Positions 23,594 to 31,684 of a DNA stretch of 32,714 bases are shown one piece after another. The stretch is from Roseiarcus sp049514155 (GTDB lineage Bacteria > Pseudomonadota > Alphaproteobacteria > Rhizobiales > Beijerinckiaceae), in the NCBI RefSeq assembly GCF_049514155.1, contig NZ_JBEKVH010000026.1, positions 1 through 32,714 on the forward strand. The letters are read 5' to 3'. A program made the translations under genes and the position numbers. The first letter of the stretch is position 1, and every line of letters begins with the position of its first letter. The notes beneath the pieces were generated by a model, which did no database searches, was not told where the DNA came from, and saw only the letters and a program-made list of their open reading frames with translations.

Positions 23594-24802
23594 TCACTTC
23601 GGGCAGACGGGCTCGCCCGGGCGACCACAGCCGGCTTCGGGCTTGCCTCGCGGCGCGGCGCTCGGCGGGCTCCGCATCGGCTCGGGCCTCGGCTGCTCGA
23701 TCTTCCGCTCGGGCGCGATCTTCGTCGGCTCGGGCTTCGGCCGCTCGATCTTCATCTCCGGCGCCGCCTTGGTCGGCTCGGGCTTTGGGGTCTCGAGCTG
23801 AGTCGGCTCCGTCTTAGGCCGGTCGAGCTTGTTCTCGGGATTGGCCTTCGTTTCCCCAGGGGTGGGCTCGACCTTCGTCGGCTCGGCTTTCGGCTGTTCG
23901 AGCTTCTTCTCCGGCTTGGCCTTGGTCGCCTCGGGCGTCGGCTCGCCGGGCTTCTTCTCCTCAAGCTGCCCCTTGGTCGGCTGCGGCGTCGCGCCGGTCG
24001 TCGGCTTCAGCGGGCCGCCCGCGGCCTTGGCCGGGACGACCGCGTCGCCCTTGAACTCGCCAGGCTTGGCCGTCGCCGCAATGCGCGGCTTGCCTTTGTT
24101 GGCGGAGACGAAGGCGGATTCGGTCCTGCCGGCGACGCGCGCGTTGCGGAGTTGGTCGCTCGTCGGCGCGAGGTGCTTGTCTTTCGCCGCTTCGAGCTCG
24201 GCGGCGGTCGGTTTGGCGTCGACGCCGTTGGGACCGCCGTTGAAGCTCACTCGGGTCCTTTCGTTGATCGTGACTTGTTGGTTGTAGACGTTGACGATGT
24301 TGACGCGACCGATGTTGGTGACGGACCGATTGTAGAAGAATCGACCGTTGTCCCAATGGCCGCCCTCGTAGCCGGCGCCGCCGTAGCCGAACCCGTAATA
24401 GACGCCGCCGTAGAATCCGACGTGCTCGCCCCAATAGCCGCGATGGAAGGCGTAGACGCCGCCGACGAAGGCCCAATAGCCCGGCGTCCAGAGAAAGCCG
24501 GGCTGCGGCGGCTCGACCCACGTGCCGGGCACCCAGAAGTATTCATAGCCGTTCCACGACCAGTAGCCCGGCGTCCACATATCGCCGTCGGCCGGAATCG
24601 GCGGCTGGTCATAGTCCGGCAGGGGCGGCGGGGCCTCGTCGGCGTAGACGGCGACGTCGGCCCCGCCGGTGGTGGCCGGCGCGCCCAAGTCGCCTTGGAC
24701 CGGCGGGCAGGCGCATGTCTGGGCGAAGACGGGCGCGACTTGCGCCGCGAGAACGCCGGCGCCGAGAAAGGTCGACAACAGCAAGGGTCGAAGATGCCGC
24801 AT
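23594..24802 (-). CDS. Secreted YXWGXW-type repeat protein with Lys/Pro/Glu tail
   Basis: This 402-residue protein has a signal peptide with a likely cut after residue 27 (V-F-A). Residues about 75-155 are rich in Tyr, Trp and Gly, with spaced W-T-P-G-Y-W, Y-F-W-V-P-G-T-W, W-T-P-G-Y-W and H-R-G-Y-W motifs, as in YXWGXW repeat proteins of the cell envelope. Residues 195-290 are mixed. Residues 294-375 form four degenerate Lys/Pro/Glu/Thr repeats, a likely extended, charged arm. Two Cys are near the start of the mature part (30, 32) and two at the end (392, 400). It is probably periplasmic or surface-associated; no enzyme function is suggested. Confidence 0.82.
   Translation of the reverse strand: MRHLRPLLLSTFLGAGVLAAQVAPVFAQTCACPPVQGDLGAPATTGGADVAVYADEAPPPLPDYDQPPIPADGDMWTPGYWSWNGYEYFWVPGTWVEPPQPGFLWTPGYWAFVGGVYAFHRGYWGEHVGFYGGVYYGFGYGGAGYEGGHWDNGRFFYNRSVTNIGRVNIVNVYNQQVTINERTRVSFNGGPNGVDAKPTAAELEAAKDKHLAPTSDQLRNARVAGRTESAFVSANKGKPRIAATAKPGEFKGDAVVPAKAAGGPLKPTTGATPQPTKGQLEEKKPGEPTPEATKAKPEKKLEQPKAEPTKVEPTPGETKANPENKLDRPKTEPTQLETPKPEPTKAAPEMKIERPKPEPTKIAPERKIEQPRPEPMRSPPSAAPRGKPEAGCGRPGEPVCPK
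23678..23923 (-). repeat. Degenerate coding repeats of the YXWGXW protein tail
   Basis: Four units start near residues 294, 319, 345 and 361 of the protein. They share the pattern K-x-x-P-E-x-K-(L/I)-(E/D)-(Q/R)-P-(K/R)-x-E-P-T, with 14-26 residue spacing. The change in unit length suggests growth by unequal duplication. Confidence 0.7.
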
Positions 24803-24988
24803 ATTGAACTCCGTCTTCTTGGGATGAAACGCCCACCAGCCGAGCGGCTGGAGTCGTGACGAATTCGTAATGGCTCGGCGCGACCGCTAAGCCTCGCTAG
24901 CTGAATTGGTCATGAACGCATAATGGCGAATTGACGGCGCGGATTTGCCGATCCGCGCCGCAGGCGGGCGCAGCGGCGACAAGGGAGC

Positions 24989-25678
24989 ATGCATGTGAGC
25001 GGCCTCGAGCGCGTCAGCGCCTGCCTCTTCGACGCCTACGGCACGCTGTTCGACTTCGCCTCGGCCGCTGCGGCCTGCGAGGCGGCGCCGGTCGAGCGGC
25101 GCGCCGCGCTGACCGCGCTGTGGCGCGACAAGCAACTGCAATATTCGTGGCTGCGTTCGCTGCAGGGCCGTTACGTCGATTTCTGGAATGTGACTGGCGA
25201 CGCGCTCGATTACGCGCTCGATAACCTCGGCCTCGCCGATGCCGGATTACGCGATCCGTTGATGGCGCTCTATCGCCGACTGTCGCCTTTCCCAGAAGTT
25301 CCCGCGACGCTGCGTGCGCTGCGCGGCGCAGGCTACGCGACGGCGATCCTTTCGAACGGCTCGCCGGCAATGCTTGCCGACGCGGTCGCGGCGGCGGGGC
25401 TCGAGGGACTGTTCGACGCCGTGATGTCGGTCGATCCGCTGCGCGTGTTCAAGACCGATCCGCGCGTCTACCAGTACGCGCTCGATCGCCTCGGCCTTGC
25501 GGCGAGCGAGGTCGCGTTCCTGTCGTCGAACGGTTGGGACGCCTATGCGGCGTCGGATTTCGGCCTCGGCGTCGTCTGGTGCAATCGTTACCGCCAGCCC
25601 CGCGAGCGCCTTCCCGGCGCGCCGGACTTCGAAATCTCGAACCTCGCCGAACTGCCGCCGCTGCTCGGGGTCCGCTGA
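24989..25678 (+). CDS. Haloacid dehalogenase type II (L-2-haloacid dehalogenase-like)
   Basis: This 229-residue HAD-superfamily enzyme has the nucleophile D15 in L-F-D-A-Y-G-T-L-F-D, motif 2 S-N-G-S-P near 116-120, a lysine in F-K-T-D-P near 152, and S-S-N-G-W-D-A near 174-180. The combination F-D-A-Y-G-T-L and S-S-N-x-W-D is typical of L-2-haloacid dehalogenases, which hydrolyse short 2-haloacids with inversion. The natural substrate may differ. AAGGGAG (24981-24987) is only a base or so from the ATG at 24989 but 7 bases from an in-frame GTG at 24995, so the true start may be two codons later. It stands alone. Confidence 0.88.
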   Translation: MHVSGLERVSACLFDAYGTLFDFASAAAACEAAPVERRAALTALWRDKQLQYSWLRSLQGRYVDFWNVTGDALDYALDNLGLADAGLRDPLMALYRRLSPFPEVPATLRALRGAGYATAILSNGSPAMLADAVAAAGLEGLFDAVMSVDPLRVFKTDPRVYQYALDRLGLAASEVAFLSSNGWDAYAASDFGLGVVWCNRYRQPRERLPGAPDFEISNLAELPPLLGVR

Positions 25679-25842
25679 AGCCGGCGCCGCCTCGCAACTT
25701 GAAATTGTCGGCCTGCCGGGCCGCAAGCCGAACTTGCTAGTTTGCGCGGGAAACAACACCATGCGCGGGACGCCGGACGGCCAAACGCCGCAGGCGCCGA
25801 TTCGGCGGCGGTCAACGCCGTCGAAATCTGGAGGGGGAGAAC

Positions 25843-26214
25843 ATGAAGACCGTCGACATCAACTTTATCGCCATCGGCGCGTTGTGGCTGGTGGTTGGCA
25901 TGCTGCTCGGCATCGGCATGGGCGCGGCGCACAATTTCGCGCTCGCGCCGCTGCACGCCCACATCAACCTGATCGGCTTCGTCAGCCACGCGATCTTCGG
26001 CATGGCTTATCGGCACTGGCCGGCGCTGAAGGATTCGCCGCTCGCGCCCTATCAGTTCTGGATCTTCGTCATCGCCACGCCGATCACGCTCATCGGCCTC
26101 TACTTCACGGTGATGAACGGGCCGGAGCTGCCGACGATCATCGGCTCGATCGCCGTCCTGATCGGCGCGGCGCTGTTCGCGGTGATGATCTGGACCGAAC
26201 GCATGCGCGCGTAA
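25843..26214 (+). CDS. Small four-helix His-rich membrane protein, heme-copper oxidase subunit I-like fragment family
   Basis: This 123-residue protein has four membrane helices (about 8-30, 39-57, 70-91 and 97-117). Histidines H30, H38, H40 and H49 cluster at one end of helices 1-2 (A-P-L-H-A-H-I-N-L-I-G-F-V-S-H-A), a pattern reminiscent of the heme-ligand H-x-H/N-L-G region in heme-copper oxidase subunit I and related small proteins. It is far too short to be an oxidase. It could bind heme or a metal alone, or as an oligomer, but no binding has been shown here. A strong GGAGGGGGAG site precedes the ATG. Neighbours give no functional clue. Confidence 0.75.
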   Translation: MKTVDINFIAIGALWLVVGMLLGIGMGAAHNFALAPLHAHINLIGFVSHAIFGMAYRHWPALKDSPLAPYQFWIFVIATPITLIGLYFTVMNGPELPTIIGSIAVLIGAALFAVMIWTERMRA

Positions 26215-26236
26215 CCGGCGCGGCGGCGCGCGACGA

Positions 26237-27118
26237 TCAGCCGACACTGGTCAGCATGTCGGAGAAGGCGCGCGCCGCCTGCGATTCGTAACGTTGCCGA
26301 TGGCGCAGGACGAAGAAGCGCCGTCGCGGCAGGGCGAGCGGCGCGGCGGCGAGTTCGCCCGCCTTGATCGACGCGTCGACCACCAGCCGCGACATCACCG
26401 CCAGTCCCGCCCCCGCCGCCACCGCGGCGCAGATCGCCTCGTTCGACGGCAGTTCGAGCCCGATGCGGCGGCGCGCCGGGTCGATGCCGAACGCCGCCAG
26501 CGCGCTCTCGAAAGCGGCGCGCGTGCCCGAACCCTTCTCGCGTGCGACCCATGTCGCCGCGGCGAGGCGCTCGGCGTCGAGCCGTTCGAGCGAATCGCGG
26601 GCGCCGGCGGCGGCGACGATCAGCAGTTCGTCTTCGTCGATCGCCGTCGCGTCGAGGGCAGGGTCGTCGACCTCGCCCTCGACGAAGCCGAGGTCGACCT
26701 CTCCGGCGCGGGTCAGTTCGGCGACCGCATCGGTGTTGCCGATGCGCAGCGCGACCGCGACGCCGGGATAGCGGGCGTGGAAGGCGGCGATGTGGCGGGG
26801 AAGCCAGTAGCTGCCGACCGTCTGGCTGGCGGCGATCGCCAGCGCGCCGGTCTTGAGGCCGGCGAGATCGGCGAGCGTCTGCTCGGCCGTCGCCGCGCGC
26901 GCCAGCACCGCTCTCGCTTCGCCGAGGAAGGCGCGGCCCGCGCCGGTCAGCGCGATGCGCCGGCCGATGCGATCGAACAGCTTGACCCCGTGCCGCTCCT
27001 CGAGCGCCGCGATTGCGGCGCTGGTCGCCGACTGGGTGAGATTCAGCGTCTCAGCCGCGCGCGTCATGTGCTCGCGTTCGGCGACGCAGACGAAAACGCG
27101 CAGCTGCTCCAGCGTCAC
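26237..27118 (-). CDS. LysR-family transcriptional regulator, YeiE-like context
   Basis: This 293-residue regulator has an N-terminal winged helix-turn-helix (about 3-60, with A-A-E-T-L-N-L-T-Q-S-A-T-S-A-A-I) and a periplasmic-binding-like effector domain (about 88-290). It starts 13 bp after the stop of the YeiH-like transporter on the same strand, so they are probably co-transcribed. In E. coli the LysR regulator YeiE is the neighbour of YeiH, which supports a regulatory link between the pair. The ligand is unknown. It probably also controls the promoter upstream of the transporter, where a palindrome lies at 28236-28254. Confidence 0.9.
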   Translation of the reverse strand: MTLEQLRVFVCVAEREHMTRAAETLNLTQSATSAAIAALEERHGVKLFDRIGRRIALTGAGRAFLGEARAVLARAATAEQTLADLAGLKTGALAIAASQTVGSYWLPRHIAAFHARYPGVAVALRIGNTDAVAELTRAGEVDLGFVEGEVDDPALDATAIDEDELLIVAAAGARDSLERLDAERLAAATWVAREKGSGTRAAFESALAAFGIDPARRRIGLELPSNEAICAAVAAGAGLAVMSRLVVDASIKAGELAAAPLALPRRRFFVLRHRQRYESQAARAFSDMLTSVG

Positions 27119-27131
27119 TGGCGCTTTGCCC

Positions 27132-28160
27132 TCAGGGGATCAGACGCACCATTACCAGACTGAAGCCGCAGATGAACAGCGAGGCGAGCAGGCCGAGCGC
27201 CAGCGGCCCGAGGCCGCGCGAGCGAATGTGCCTCAGATCGGTGTGCAGCCCCATCGCCGCCATCGCCATCGACAGCAGGAAGCTCGCGCCGACGCCGATC
27301 GGCGCGGCGATCTCGTGGGGGATCGCGACCAGGCTGTTGAGCGCGGCCAGCGCCAGGAAACCGATCAGGAACCACGGGAACGGCGGCCGGCGCCGCTCGC
27401 CCTCGCCCACCAGGCCGAGCCGCCCGCTCATCTCGCCAAGCACGATCACGACCGGCGCCATCATCGCGACGCGGGTCAGCTTGGCGATGGTTCCGAATTG
27501 CCCGGCGTCGCCGCCGCCCTGGAACGCCGCCGCGACGGCCTGGGCGATTTCGTGAATCGACGACCCGGCCCACAGGCCATAGGCGCGCGGCGACAGGTGC
27601 AGAAAGCTCTGCGCCAGCGGGTAGGCGAACATCGCCAGCGTGCCGAACACGGTGACGCAGGCGACCGCATAGGCGGCGTCCTCGTCGTCGCCGGCCGTCG
27701 CGGCCTTGGCGGCGAGCACCGCCGACGCGCCGCAGATCGACGTGCCGACGCCGATCAGCAGCGCCAGCCCGCGCGAGACGCCAAGCGCGCGGCCGATGAG
27801 AATGGTGAAAGCCAGCGTCGAAACCAGCGCGACCGCGATCGCCGCCAGGCCGCCGACGCCGAGCGCGGCGGCCTGGCCTGCCGTGATCTGAAGCCCGAGC
27901 AGGATGATCGAGGAGCGCAGCACGAAGCGCAGCGAGAAGGCGACGCCCTCGCGCGCGGCTTTCGGCGCCCCAAACAAATTATGCAGAACGACGCCGAGCA
28001 GAACCGCCAGGATCATCGGGCTCAGCGTCGCAACGCCGGGAACGAGCCGCAGCGCAAACGCCGCGCCGGCGATCGCGGCCGTCAGGGCGAGGCCGGGCGC
28101 CAGCGAAAGCAGACGCGGAAGGTGGGCGGGCTCAGCGATGCCCGCGTCGAGACTGGTCAT
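27132..28160 (-). CDS. YeiH-like putative sulfate exporter family protein (UPF0324)
   Basis: This 342-residue membrane protein with about ten hydrophobic helices matches the YeiH/UPF0324 family (PF03601). Typical features are I-L-A-V-L-L-G-V-V-L-H-N near 52-63, I-G-V-G-T-S-I-C-G-A-S-A near 137-148, and W-A-G-S-S-I-H-E-I-A-Q-A-V near 198-210. The family is annotated as putative sulfate exporters, and direct transport evidence is limited. It is followed by a LysR regulator. AGGA lies about 10 bases before the ATG. The 168-bp upstream gap holds a perfect palindrome. Confidence 0.88.
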   Translation of the reverse strand: MTSLDAGIAEPAHLPRLLSLAPGLALTAAIAGAAFALRLVPGVATLSPMILAVLLGVVLHNLFGAPKAAREGVAFSLRFVLRSSIILLGLQITAGQAAALGVGGLAAIAVALVSTLAFTILIGRALGVSRGLALLIGVGTSICGASAVLAAKAATAGDDEDAAYAVACVTVFGTLAMFAYPLAQSFLHLSPRAYGLWAGSSIHEIAQAVAAAFQGGGDAGQFGTIAKLTRVAMMAPVVIVLGEMSGRLGLVGEGERRRPPFPWFLIGFLALAALNSLVAIPHEIAAPIGVGASFLLSMAMAAMGLHTDLRHIRSRGLGPLALGLLASLFICGFSLVMVRLIP

Positions 28161-28235
28161 GAGACGAATTCCTGGTGAACTCGCCTCTTATCGCCGGGCG
28201 CGATTAATCGATCCAACGCATTATTAATGTCGTTT

Positions 28236-28254
28236 CAATCGATAAAATCGATTG
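28236..28254. promoter_or_regulatory. Palindromic operator candidate upstream of the YeiH-like gene
   Basis: CAATCGAT and ATCGATTG are a perfect 8-bp inverted pair around AAA, 76 bp before the transporter start. It lies in AT-rich sequence that stands out from the GC-rich surroundings. It may be the site of the co-encoded LysR regulator. No clear -35/-10 pair was found. Confidence 0.45.
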
Positions 28255-28328
28255 GCGCCTGCATTCGGCTCGCCGGCGGGGATCGAAGCCCGCCGCCGCC
28301 GGCGGGGCGGCGACGGGGTCGTTTCGCC

Positions 28329-29666
28329 TTACGCTGCCGCCTTGATCGTCCGCCCGACCTTGTCGACGATCTCGCCGATCTGGTCCTCGCTGACCACCAA
28401 CGGCGGCGTCAGTTCGATCGTGTCGCCCGACAGGCGCAGCATGATCCCGGCCTCGTGGAAGGAATATTCGAGCGCCGCATAGCCGCGCTCGCCGGGACCC
28501 GCCGCCGAGGGCGCGAGATCGATCGCGCCGGTCAGGCCGACGCAGCGGATGTCGGCGACATTGGGCAGGCCCTTGAGCGTCATCAGGGCGTCGCACCACT
28601 TCGGCTCGAGCGCATGGGCGCGCTCGAACAGCTTCTCGTCGCGATAGACGTCGAGCGCGGCGAGGCTGGCGGCGCAGGCGAGCGGATGGCCGGAGTAAGT
28701 GTAGCCGTGGAACAGCTCGATTGCGTGCTCCGGCCCCTTCATGAAGGCTTCGTAGACATGCTTGCGCACGATGACGCCGCCCATCGGCACGGTGCCGGAA
28801 GTGACGCCCTTGGCGAAGGTGATCATGTCGGGGACGACGCCGTAGCGCTCGGCGGCGAAGGCGAAGCCGAGGCGGCCGAAGCCGGTGATGACCTCGTCGA
28901 AGATCAGCAGGATGCCGTATTTGTCGCAGATCGCGCGCAGCTTCTGCAGGTAGCCCTTCGGCGCCGGCAACACGCCGGTCGAGCCCGCCATCGGCTCGAC
29001 GATCACCGCGGCGATGGTCGAAGCGTCGTGGAGGGTGACGATGCTCTCGAGCGCATCGGCGAGATGGCCGCCCCATTCCGGCTCGCCCTTGGTGAACGCC
29101 TGCTGCTCGCGATTGTAGGTGCTCGGCAGGTGGTCGACGCCCGACAGCAGCGAGCCGAAGAACTTGCGGTTGCTGGACATGCCGCCGACGGAGATGCCGC
29201 CGAAGCCGGTGCCGTGATAGCCGCGCTCGCGGCCGATGAGGCGGATGCGCGAGCCCTGCCCACGCACATTCTGGTAGGCGAGCGCGATCTTCAGCGCGCT
29301 GTCGCATGCCTCCGAGCCGGAATTGCAGAAGAACACGTGGTCGAGATCGGCCGGCGCCAACGCGGCGATGCGCGATGCCAACTGGAATGCCAGCGGATGG
29401 GCGAACTGGAAGTTCGGCGCGAAGTCGAGCTCGGCCGCCTGGCGCTGAATCGCCTCGACGATCCGGCTGCGATTATGACCGGCGTTGCAGCACCACAGCG
29501 CCGCCGTCGCGTCGAGGATCTGGCGGCCTTCCGGCGTGGTGTAATGCATGTCCTTGGCGCGCGAGATCAGCCGCGGCCGCTTCTTGAACGCGCGATTGGG
29601 CGTGAACGGCATCCAGAAAGCGGCAAGGTCGTTGGGAATTTCGGCGCGCTGAGCGGCGGCGGACAT
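28329..29666 (-). CDS. Class III aminotransferase, beta-alanine:pyruvate (omega-amino acid) type
   Basis: This 445-residue PLP enzyme would move the amino group of an omega-amino acid such as beta-alanine to pyruvate. It opens like known beta-alanine:pyruvate aminotransferases (F-W-M-P-F-T-P-N-R, then L-W-C-C-N-A-G-H at 58-64). N-S-G-S-E-A is at 115-120, the cofactor-ring aspartate D257 is in F-D-E-V-I-T-G-F-G, and the Schiff-base lysine K286 is in T-F-A-K-G-V-T-S-G. The ATG at 29666 follows a GAGGAG site. It is divergent from an XRE-cupin regulator, a frequent neighbour of amine catabolism genes. Substrate specificity needs an assay. Confidence 0.9.
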   Translation of the reverse strand: MSAAAQRAEIPNDLAAFWMPFTPNRAFKKRPRLISRAKDMHYTTPEGRQILDATAALWCCNAGHNRSRIVEAIQRQAAELDFAPNFQFAHPLAFQLASRIAALAPADLDHVFFCNSGSEACDSALKIALAYQNVRGQGSRIRLIGRERGYHGTGFGGISVGGMSSNRKFFGSLLSGVDHLPSTYNREQQAFTKGEPEWGGHLADALESIVTLHDASTIAAVIVEPMAGSTGVLPAPKGYLQKLRAICDKYGILLIFDEVITGFGRLGFAFAAERYGVVPDMITFAKGVTSGTVPMGGVIVRKHVYEAFMKGPEHAIELFHGYTYSGHPLACAASLAALDVYRDEKLFERAHALEPKWCDALMTLKGLPNVADIRCVGLTGAIDLAPSAAGPGERGYAALEYSFHEAGIMLRLSGDTIELTPPLVVSEDQIGEIVDKVGRTIKAAA

Positions 29667-29685
29667 GCAGGTCTCCTCGGTGATT

Positions 29686-29762
29686 AGTATTCTGAACAAT
29701 GCAGCCGGCGCAGATCGATGTCCAGTTGCCGCGCTGTTCGTAGCGTTCTAAATACTGAACAC
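29686..29762. promoter_or_regulatory. Divergent operator/promoter region between aminotransferase and XRE-cupin regulator
   Basis: For the regulator, TTGCCG (29726-29731) and TAAATA (29749-29754) are spaced by 17 bases, placing the predicted start site at or next to the ATG at 29763. Two exact CTGAACA copies lie at 29692-29698 and 29755-29761, 63 bp apart, or about six helical turns. The second lies in GTTC-N8-GAAC (29745-29760), which covers the -10. The first overlaps the likely core promoter of the aminotransferase. Confidence 0.55.
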
Positions 29763-30326
29763 ATGAACAGCGCTGATCGCGAACTGGCGGTGGGACAACA
29801 GCTGCGCGCGTTGCGGCTCAGAGCCGGCCTGTCGCAGCGCGAGCTGGCGCGCCGCGCCGCCGTCTCCAACGCGACAATCTCGATGATCGAGGCCGACCGG
29901 GTGAGCCCCTCGGTGTCGGCGTTGCGCCAGGTGCTGTCGGCGCTCGGCGTCGGCATCGCCGATTTCTTCGCCGCGCCCGAGCCGCAAGGCGAGCAGGTCG
30001 TCTATCGCGCTGCGGAACTGACCGAGATCGCCAGCGGGCCGGTCTCCTATCGTCAGGTCGGGGCCAATCTCAAAGGCCGCGCGCTGCAGATGATCCACGA
30101 GCGCTACAAGCCGGGCGCGCAATCGGGGACCAAGATGCTCTCGCATCAGGGCGAAGAGGCGGGACTGGTGATCAAGGGGCGGCTGACGCTCGAGGTCGAC
30201 GGCCGCCGCTATGAGCTCGCCGCCGGCGACGCCTATCTCTTCGACAGCCGCAAGCCGCATGGCTTCCGCAACGCCGGCGACGGCGAGCTCGTCGTCGTCT
30301 CCGCCTGCGCGCCGCCGACTTTCTAA
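29763..30326 (+). CDS. XRE-family regulator with C-terminal cupin domain
   Basis: This 187-residue protein has a helix-turn-helix at about 10-65 (L-R-A-L-R-L-R-A-G-L-S-Q-R-E-L-A-R-R-A) and a C-terminal cupin beta-barrel (about 110-187) with E-E-A-G-L-V-I-K-G-R-L-T-L-E-V-D and F-D-S-R-K-P-H-G-F-R-N. This is the architecture of PuuR-like regulators that respond to amines or amino acids. It is divergent from the aminotransferase and likely controls both genes. The ATG at 29763 lies at the predicted transcription start and has no ribosome-binding site, so the message may be leaderless. An upstream in-frame start at 29718 would precede the predicted promoter. Confidence 0.92.
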   Translation: MNSADRELAVGQQLRALRLRAGLSQRELARRAAVSNATISMIEADRVSPSVSALRQVLSALGVGIADFFAAPEPQGEQVVYRAAELTEIASGPVSYRQVGANLKGRALQMIHERYKPGAQSGTKMLSHQGEEAGLVIKGRLTLEVDGRRYELAAGDAYLFDSRKPHGFRNAGDGELVVVSACAPPTF

Positions 30327-30368
30327 CTCGCCGTTAACGACGTCGGGCGGGCGCCCCATCGCGGGACG

Positions 30369-30386
30369 CCGCCGCCCCAGCGGCGG
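30369..30386 (+). terminator. Hairpin after the XRE-cupin gene
   Basis: CCGCCGC and GCGGCGG form a perfect 7-bp stem with a 4-base loop, 42 bp past the stop. No U-tract follows. It is a weak terminator candidate before the next gene. Confidence 0.3.
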
Positions 30387-30468
30387 TAACCGGTGAGCAA
30401 CCTTAAGCCCTTATCAAAGGAAAGGGTCGCATTTTCCGCTTCGCGTGCAGTCTCGGCGTGGGTCGCGT

Positions 30469-31674
30469 ATGGGTCGTTCGCGTTTAACCTGGGTCGGGTC
30501 GACGGTCGCGCCCTGGGGCATCGCCCTCGGCTTCCTCGTCTCGATCACCGCCCAGGCGGGCGAGGAAGTGGGCCTCGACCCGCAAAGCCTGCGCATCTCC
30601 GCTTTCGTTCCCGCCTCCGGCTCGGCCAGGCCGATCATCGAAACGAGCTTGACGCTCGGGTCGCGCGAGGACCTCGCGGCGACGTCCGACGAGATCGACC
30701 CCAATCCGACGGTCAAACAGGGCCGGGCCGCGTTTCCGGCGATCGATCGCACCGGCAAGGGCGACCCGTTCATCATCTTCCGTCCCAGTTTTCAGGCCAG
30801 GCGCGCGCTGCCGCCGGCGCCGTTCGAACCCGATTCGGCCGAGGATTGGCCCGACGATTCGCGCAGCCCGGCTCGCGTCGCGGATGTCGATCCTTCGGCG
30901 CCGTCTGCGCTGCTGCCGTTCGGCGACGGGACGACCCCTGGGGCGCCGCTCGATTTCGCCCTCAATTCGTCGACGCCGACCCCCAGCGACGGCAAGCTCC
31001 TGATCGCCGAGCAAAAGCCGTCGCCGCAGAAGCCGGCGGCGACGGCGCAGACCACCGCCGCGGCGGCGCAGGTGACGGTGGCGACGCAATTGGCGTCAGG
31101 CGCCAAGCCCGACTACGCCTCGCTGATCGATCCCAAGGATTCGGCGCGGCAGATGCGCTGCCTCGGCGAAGCGATCTACTTCGAGGCGCGCAGCGAGCCC
31201 GAAGCCGGCCAGGCCGCGGTCGCCCAGGTCGTGCTCAACCGCGTGCGCAGCGGCATCTTCCCGACCAACGTCTGCGCCGTCGTCTATCAGGACCGCAACC
31301 ATCCGTTCGCCTGTCAGTTCTCGTTCGCCTGCGAGGGCAAGTCGCTGCGCATCGAGGAGCCAGCGGCGTGGGCGACGGCGACCCGCATCGCCCAGGCGGT
31401 GGTGAGCGGCGCCAACTACAATCCGAAGCTTGTCGAGGCGCTCAACTATCACGCCAATTACGTCTATCCGTTCTGGGCGCCGTCGCTGCGGCGCGTCGAC
31501 CGCATCGGCGCGCACATCTTCTACGCGATGCGCGCCGGCATGAACTGGGCGCCGGGCGCCCTCAACGGCCGCGGCGACCTGCCGCCGCTGCAGCCGCAGG
31601 CGAGCGCCTCGCCGCTCATCCAGACCGTCGCGCAGACGGTCGCGGCCGCCAAGAGCCCCGTCCCGGCTCGCTAG
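30469..31674 (+). CDS. Secreted SleB-like cell-wall hydrolase
   Basis: This 401-residue protein begins with a signal peptide (basic start, hydrophobic core, A-Q-A at about 29-31) and has a long Pro/Ala-rich spacer to about 215. The C-terminal part, about 222-345, matches the SleB/hydrolase_2 domain: L-G-E-A-I-Y-F-E-A-R-S-E-P with a candidate catalytic Glu, V-A-Q-V-V-L-N-R-V, the cysteine pair around Y-Q-D-R-N-H-P-F-A-C-Q-F-S-F-A-C, and Y-H-A-N-Y-V-Y-P-F-W. This family cuts peptidoglycan glycan strands. In non-spore-formers such as this it is used for wall remodelling. An alternative GTG start at 30445 adds 8 residues. Neither start has a good ribosome-binding site. Confidence 0.88.
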   Translation: MGRSRLTWVGSTVAPWGIALGFLVSITAQAGEEVGLDPQSLRISAFVPASGSARPIIETSLTLGSREDLAATSDEIDPNPTVKQGRAAFPAIDRTGKGDPFIIFRPSFQARRALPPAPFEPDSAEDWPDDSRSPARVADVDPSAPSALLPFGDGTTPGAPLDFALNSSTPTPSDGKLLIAEQKPSPQKPAATAQTTAAAAQVTVATQLASGAKPDYASLIDPKDSARQMRCLGEAIYFEARSEPEAGQAAVAQVVLNRVRSGIFPTNVCAVVYQDRNHPFACQFSFACEGKSLRIEEPAAWATATRIAQAVVSGANYNPKLVEALNYHANYVYPFWAPSLRRVDRIGAHIFYAMRAGMNWAPGALNGRGDLPPLQPQASASPLIQTVAQTVAAAKSPVPAR

Positions 31675-31684
31675 CCTGCGCGTT

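Noticed and set aside
23678..23923. CRISPR-like array suggested by regular repeats
   Set aside because: The repeats are degenerate, in frame and part of a Lys/Pro/Glu-rich protein tail; no cas genes are present.
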